Shown here one piece after another: positions 59,441 through 64,000 of a stretch of DNA of 64,000 bases (the stretch's first letter is position 1; every line of letters starts with the position of its first letter). The DNA comes from Gnetum montanum (taxonomy: Eukaryota > Streptophyta > Gnetopsida > Gnetales > Gnetaceae): assembly GCA_015680685.1 (NCBI GenBank), contig MNCI01010753.1, positions 66,480 to 130,479 of the forward strand, in the 5' to 3' direction. Below the pieces are notes generated by a model that searched no databases, was not told where the DNA came from, and saw only the letters and a program-made list of their open reading frames with translations. Both the position numbers and the translations under genes were made by a program.

Positions 59441-60168
59441 TTCTTTAGACTATAGAGACTATTGGAACAAAGTTCTTCCATTGGTAGTGTTTGCATACAA
59501 TAATAGTTATCATGCTAGTTTAAAAGAAACATCATATAAAATGTTCTATGTTAGACCTTGTCATACATCTCTATAATTGAATGTCATAGAGAATAGGCAA
59601 TAGGCCAAGATTGATATCATTAAGGAGGCTATCAAATAGATCAAATTTATCTAAAACAAGCTATAAACAACACAGTGTAGGTACACAAAGTATACCAACA
59701 ATAAAAGATGACCATAGAATTTGATGTTGGTGATCAAATTTTCTTCAATGTTTTACCATTGAAAGGGATTATGAGATTTATTAGAAGAGGAAAGTTAGAT
59801 CCTTGCTACATTAGTTCCTTTTCAATTTTGAGAAAAATTAATGATGTTATCTATTAGCTTCATCTTCTATAATAGTTGTAGTCAATTCATGATGTGTTTC
59901 GTGTATCTATGTTGAGGAATTATGTTACAGATCTTAGTTAATGAAGAGATTGGCAAGATGTAGAGCTTTAACTTGATGTTACTTTTGTGGAATAGCCACT
60001 TAATATTGTTAATATAATGGAGAGAAAGTTTAGGACTAAGATGATTTTGATGGTAAAAGTGAGTTGGAGAAGACACAAAGCATAAGAAGTAACTTGGGAA
60101 GTAGAGAAAGATCTATATATCACACATCCTAAGATCTTCTAGGAGAAAGATTTCTAATGGGGGAGAAT
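59441..60168 (+). pseudogene. Element C integrase end, chromodomain and PPT
   Basis: Directly after the RNase H start the sequence reads DYRDYWNKVLPLVVFAYNNS (about 59448), the last part of the integrase core, then YHASLKETSYKMFYVRPCH. A chromodomain-like stretch near 60020-60150 has ILMVKVSWRRHK and EVTWEVEKDLYITHPKIF. The end is a purine tract, AATGGGGGAGAA at 60156-60167. The HHCC and D,D-35-E catalytic parts are missing, showing an internal deletion at about 59440. The minus frame 59882-60076 is a shadow. Confidence 0.78.
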
Positions 60169-62628
60169 GTAACATCCCTACTCTAGATACTTCTTAGGCC
60201 TTGGTATGTTTATGATGTGAATCCTTGATGTCTTGTTATTAACCTAGATATCTATGCTTATTGACCCCTTTGTTATATTGACTATGTTTTATGAGCTATG
60301 TTATGTTTACTAATATTTTTACATTTTAAATATTATAATATTATTGGTAACTTTTGATTTCTTTTATTCTATTAAGGCTAATACTTTTTCTATGTAATTT
60401 TATTTTTATATTTTTTTATTTTATCTTTTTAATATTTTTGGATATTTAGGATTATCTTTTAATTTAATACATGCACACTCATCCCTTGTGTAGACTTTTG
60501 AGTTAGTTGGTATTAGGTACTAGGTGAGTCATTAGCACATGGGGTACTATGATTTGATATGCTTGTTTGGATAATATATTTTTCTTTATATTTTGATTTG
60601 ATCCTAGTTTGTTACTAGCTTATGCTTTTATAGATCTCTGTCAACCTTTTATTAGTTAAGCTTTTGAGACCTTAGGCTCTATTATTAGTTTGATTTATTC
60701 ATAACTATCACCTTTGGGTTTGGCCTTTATTATTAACTTACTTGTAGGATATGTTTCTAAGACTAGCGTAGGCCATAAACAATGTGACAAGAAAGGATTT
60801 AAAAATATTTGTGAATTTAAAATTTATTTTTCGCTCTTAGGAACTTCCTTGCCAGCATTGCCAAACCATGATTAGAATATAAGCTTGATTCTGATTTCAT
60901 AATAGAATATCCTTTTGCTTTGCCTTGAGGAGATCTAGGAGATAGAATTAGAGAAGGAGATTTTTTTGGTTTGACTAGGATCTAGTTAGATCTAGATTGT
61001 AGTTAGTTAGATCCATGTTGTCAACTAGGATCCTATAGTAACTTATATTTCTAGATCTCATTTTTGATCTTTTCTACATCTCATTGTTGATCCACTATTT
61101 TCCTTAGGATTTGGAATCTGTTAAGGAAATCAAAGGCATGCAAGGACCCTTTGTTGCAACACTACTAATTTTAGATATCGTAATTTAGCATTTGGTTTTT
61201 TTGGATTTGGTATTTTATTTAGTGTTGTTTTGTTTTATTAATGTTGTTAGTTCAACAATTGTTTGCTAATTTTCTTGGATTCATACATATGTTATTTTAA
61301 TATTATTTTCTACAATTTATCAATCTCTAAGCTTGGATTTCATGCATGCGATGTTAGTCAATGTTTTAACCAAGTTTGACAATGTTACTTTTAACCATGT
61401 TTTGCCCACTATAAATTATGCCAATAATTCCACTATAGAACTAGGGTTTTGGACTCTTTTTCATCTTTTTGATCCTAGAGATGACTCTAGATGATAATGA
61501 CCCAAAAGGCAAAGTTTCTTAGCATGACAACACAAATCCTAAGAATAAATTCATAGCATGTCACAACTTGGTTGCAATGTTATGATGGATGGATGATGTC
61601 AATTTTGAATTTGGAACAAAAAATCAAGAAGCTTTTACAATGCGATCCTTGACCTCTGGGTAATAGAAAATTAAGAAAATGATTAGAAATATCATTTAAG
61701 AGCTATCAAAATGTTTCAAAACTAGGAAACAACATCTATTAGAATTTTGGAAATTGCAAGATTCTATAACAAACCTAAATAATTTAGATTCATTACTAGA
61801 CAATATTTTAATGTATTTATTAGTTTCATCTAATCCCTTAATCTAATTTTAGTTTCATTTGACCCTTTAGATTCATTAGTTTGATAATCATACATTAGTT
61901 TGCACCCTAAAACATTTAGTTTGACTATTCATATCTCTTGGGAAGGTATGTCACAACATCATTCATTTGACACATATGAGTTTTAAACTCATTTATCATA
62001 TCAGTTATGATTTGAGTTCATCTCCCTACCATCTAGGGTATTTATTTGTTTGTTTATTAGTTTGTTAGTTTGGAATTTGAATATTTAAGCATAGTATTTA
62101 TAGTGATTATGCAGCCAATCAGTTCAATAATAAGTTGGAAAATTATGTGCTTAGTTAGATTGGTAAGTGTCATATCTTTGCAATGACTATGCAACTAGTC
62201 AGGTTGGTAAGTATCATTGCTTCCAACTTGGATTTTTTTGGGTTAGAAAGTGGTGGTGAAATTAATATTTGTTAATTTTATAATTAATTACTTTGTTATT
62301 TTTTGATACTTGATTCTTGTTTGAGCTTTGATTGGTTGGTTTGATTGGCATTTATTTATAGATACACATGTGCATGATTGTCTAGCTACCTAATGCATTT
62401 AACCAAATCCATAAGGGAGTATTTTGTTAGTTTTTTTATCCTACTCAATCTTAGGATTGATTCCATTTGGTTTTATGTGTATTTCAAGTGACTATGTTAG
62501 CTTAGATGAGGAAGACTTAGAAGAAAATTTTGATGATTAATTTTTTCTTTAGATGTTGGATTGAGATTTGGATTTTAGTTGAAGTTCCATTCCATGCTTT
62601 AATGTTCAACTAGATTATGAGATTGGGA
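60169..62628 (+). repeat. Element C 3' LTR, left part
   Basis: It starts TGTAACATCCC and matches 25149-27620 throughout, including the TTTGGATGTTGGATTGAGATTTGG-like block near 62550 (5' copy near 27570; wording differs slightly). It is interrupted by an E-family LTR at 62629. The remainder probably continues at 63871. Confidence 0.82.
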
Positions 62629-63870
62629 TGTTGTATTTGTGGATCTTTTGGTGTGTTAAAACATTAAGTAAAGTGGAGTCAAATTTTTTTTTCATAGTTG
62701 TGTGGTTACTGTGTTTGTAGGTCTACATACATGGGAAACCAAGATGAGCTAAAGCCTACATAGATGACAAGAAATGAACTAGTCTAGAGCTCATAGGATA
62801 AGATCATCCATAAGGTCTCAAACTAACATGCTAGAATTCCAAAGAACATGGACAAGGACCAAATACTGTACAAGCAAATTTATCATCATTAAAGCATGTG
62901 AAAGATCAAGGTTGTGGACAAGGAACCATGAATTCAAAGGACAAAGAAAGTTGAAGAAAGACATGTTTGGGAAATAGTAGACATCTTTGTAGAATTAAAG
63001 TGAACATAGGCAACGACGTCTTCAAGAAATAGCAAACATCTTTCCTTAAGCAAAGACATCTTCCACCAAGCAAAGACGTCTTCACAGAATATAGGCTAGT
63101 TTTAGAAAGATGTCTTCCTCTAGACAAAGACATCTTCCTAGAATAAAAGGAAAATTCAGAAAGACATCTTAGGCATGAATAAGACATCTTCCATGACTAT
63201 TAGTGATCGTTGCAAAGCCATTGCACAAGTTCCAAGATCAATTTAGAAACATGGTAGCTATAACAAGACATCATATGCATTGGGAAATGTGCAAGCTTAT
63301 GTACAATCATTGTCAAATCATTTGTTTATCATTGTAATCTCTGTTGCTCTTCATTGTATCATCATTTGTTCATTGTAAAGTGTGTTGTACCTCAAAGTAC
63401 AAGGATTAGCAAACTAAGTTGCATTCATCCCTTTTAATTAGTGTTCTCTTATTGCCTTAAAAATGTAATGCACTTCTTATAAGAAGGCGTCTTGCTTGAG
63501 CTTGTTGGGATCCTATGGGATTAAGTTGTTGGTGCTATGGTACAACTCTCTTGAGTAGAGCTCAAGGTTGTAAAGGTTATGGAAGCCTGGAAACCACATT
63601 CCAAGCCTAATGGAACCTTATAGGGTTGAGTGGCTAGTGTTGTATCACAAAACTCCAAAGTGGGGCTTGAAGATTATACAAGGTGTGGATCCTTCAACCA
63701 CATTTGAGAGCAACAAAGTCCAAAGGTATGCTAGCAATCTACCCTCTAAGTGTGGACTACCCAGGTTGGGGAACCATGTTAAATTCGGTGTGTGTGTGCT
63801 TTTGTTTTACAAAGTTTTAATTTGGGAAACTTAGTCATCCCCCTCCCCCCTCTAAGTTCAATAATCCACA
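62629..63870 (+). repeat. E-family LTR, probably solo
   Basis: 1242 bp, plus orientation, homologous to the E LTRs read on the opposite strand: CAAAGAACATGGACAAGGA near 62845 matches the reverse of the block near 52900, and GTACAAGGATTAGCAAA near 63399 matches near 52360 and 46925. It ends CTAAGTTCAATAATCCACA, like E's inverse TGAGGATCATTGAAC. No PBS follows and no gag is present, so it is a solo LTR or a truncated copy. No TSD was identified. It has about ten AAGACATCTTC-type palindromes at 62960-63195. Confidence 0.75.
62955..63195. repeat. Cluster of AAGAC(G/A)TCTT palindromes
   Basis: About ten copies in 240 bp of a palindrome with core GACGTC or its decayed forms GACATC/GATGTC, spaced roughly 15-40 bases. 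The intact GACGTC core contains ACGT, the recognition core of plant bZIP factors. Its position in the presumed U3 would fit LTR enhancer sites. That role is inference. Confidence 0.65.
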
Positions 63871-64000
63871 ATATTGACATTATATTTTTCTTGTTTTAGC
63901 ATAGGCCAACTGTTATTTGTATTTTTTTTATGTTGTATTTCTTATGATGTAGTTCTATTTAATAGTTATGTAACATTAGTGTCCAATGCATTGTGAATGT
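63871..64000 (+). repeat. Probable continuation of element C 3' LTR
   Basis: TTGACATTATATTTTTCTTG resembles TTGATATCATTTTTCTTATG near 27612 of the 5' copy, as expected if the E-family LTR had landed inside C's 3' LTR. The match is short, and the window ends before it can be confirmed. Confidence 0.4.

Larger units (their letters stand above)
25149..64000 (+). mobile_element. Element C: Tekay/Del-like chromovirus, split and partly deleted
   Basis: Its 5' LTR (25149-28092 plus 57077-57145) and 3' LTR (60169-62628, probably continuing at 63871) match from TGTAACATCCC-type starts onward. The internal part, 57146-60168, is only 3 kb. It holds a tRNA-Met-type PBS, protease and RT pieces, a short RNase H part, then an abrupt jump to the end of integrase and a chromodomain; about 2 kb of RNase H/integrase is missing. 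Element B (28093-57076) sits in its 5' LTR. C itself sits in D's RNase H. The right end lies beyond the window. Confidence 0.8.

Overview
The window looks like nuclear DNA of a seed plant with a very large, repeat-filled genome. It is AT-rich, its one recognisable host gene has spliced GT-AG exons, and nearly all the rest is old LTR-retrotransposon sequence full of stops and frameshifts. A gymnosperm would fit, but the sequence alone does not prove it. No bacterial genes, CRISPR array, rRNA or intact tRNA were seen.

1-5072: the 3' part of a NEN-like gene (DEDDh exonuclease family linked to phloem sieve-element enucleation), + strand. Five exons lie between 1845 and 4058. The 5' exon(s), which should carry the first catalytic motif, are not visible in 1-1844 and probably lie outside the window behind a long intron.

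5073-64000: a nest of LTR elements, rebuilt from LTR pairs, primer-binding sites (PBS), polypurine tracts (PPT) and target-site duplications (TSD). Outermost is a Ty3/gypsy chromovirus D (5' LTR about 5073-5715 plus 20886-21605; gag-PR-RT-RH 22.0-25.15 kb). Its 5' LTR was hit by element A (5716-20885). A is a non-autonomous LTR element carrying an intronless CCR4/Angel/nocturnin-type (EEP) deadenylase copy. That copy was split by F' (9140-19648), a minus-strand Athila/Tat-like derivative without pol. D's RNase H was hit by C (25149 to beyond 64000), a Tekay/Del-like chromovirus with 3-kb LTRs. C's 5' LTR was hit by B (28093-57076), an Athila/Tat-like element with gag, PR, RT, RH, IN and a 3' ORF. 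B was hit by E (about 37100-53047), a minus-strand element with copia-type gag and a second plant-transposon-type ORF but no pol. E's LTR was hit by F (37371-46592), a relative of F'. A probable solo LTR of the E family (62629-63870) sits in C's 3' LTR. The deepest chain is D > C > B > E > F.

B, F and F' share the PBS type, PPT, LTR ends, gag core and 3' ORF, so F and F' are best read as pol-less derivatives moved by B-like proteins. Every element protein is broken, and none looks able to act today. The most unusual content is the deadenylase capture in A, the mixed gene content of E, the GACGTC-type palindrome clusters in E-family LTRs, and a 45-bp (15-codon) repeat in a GC-richer island inside A.
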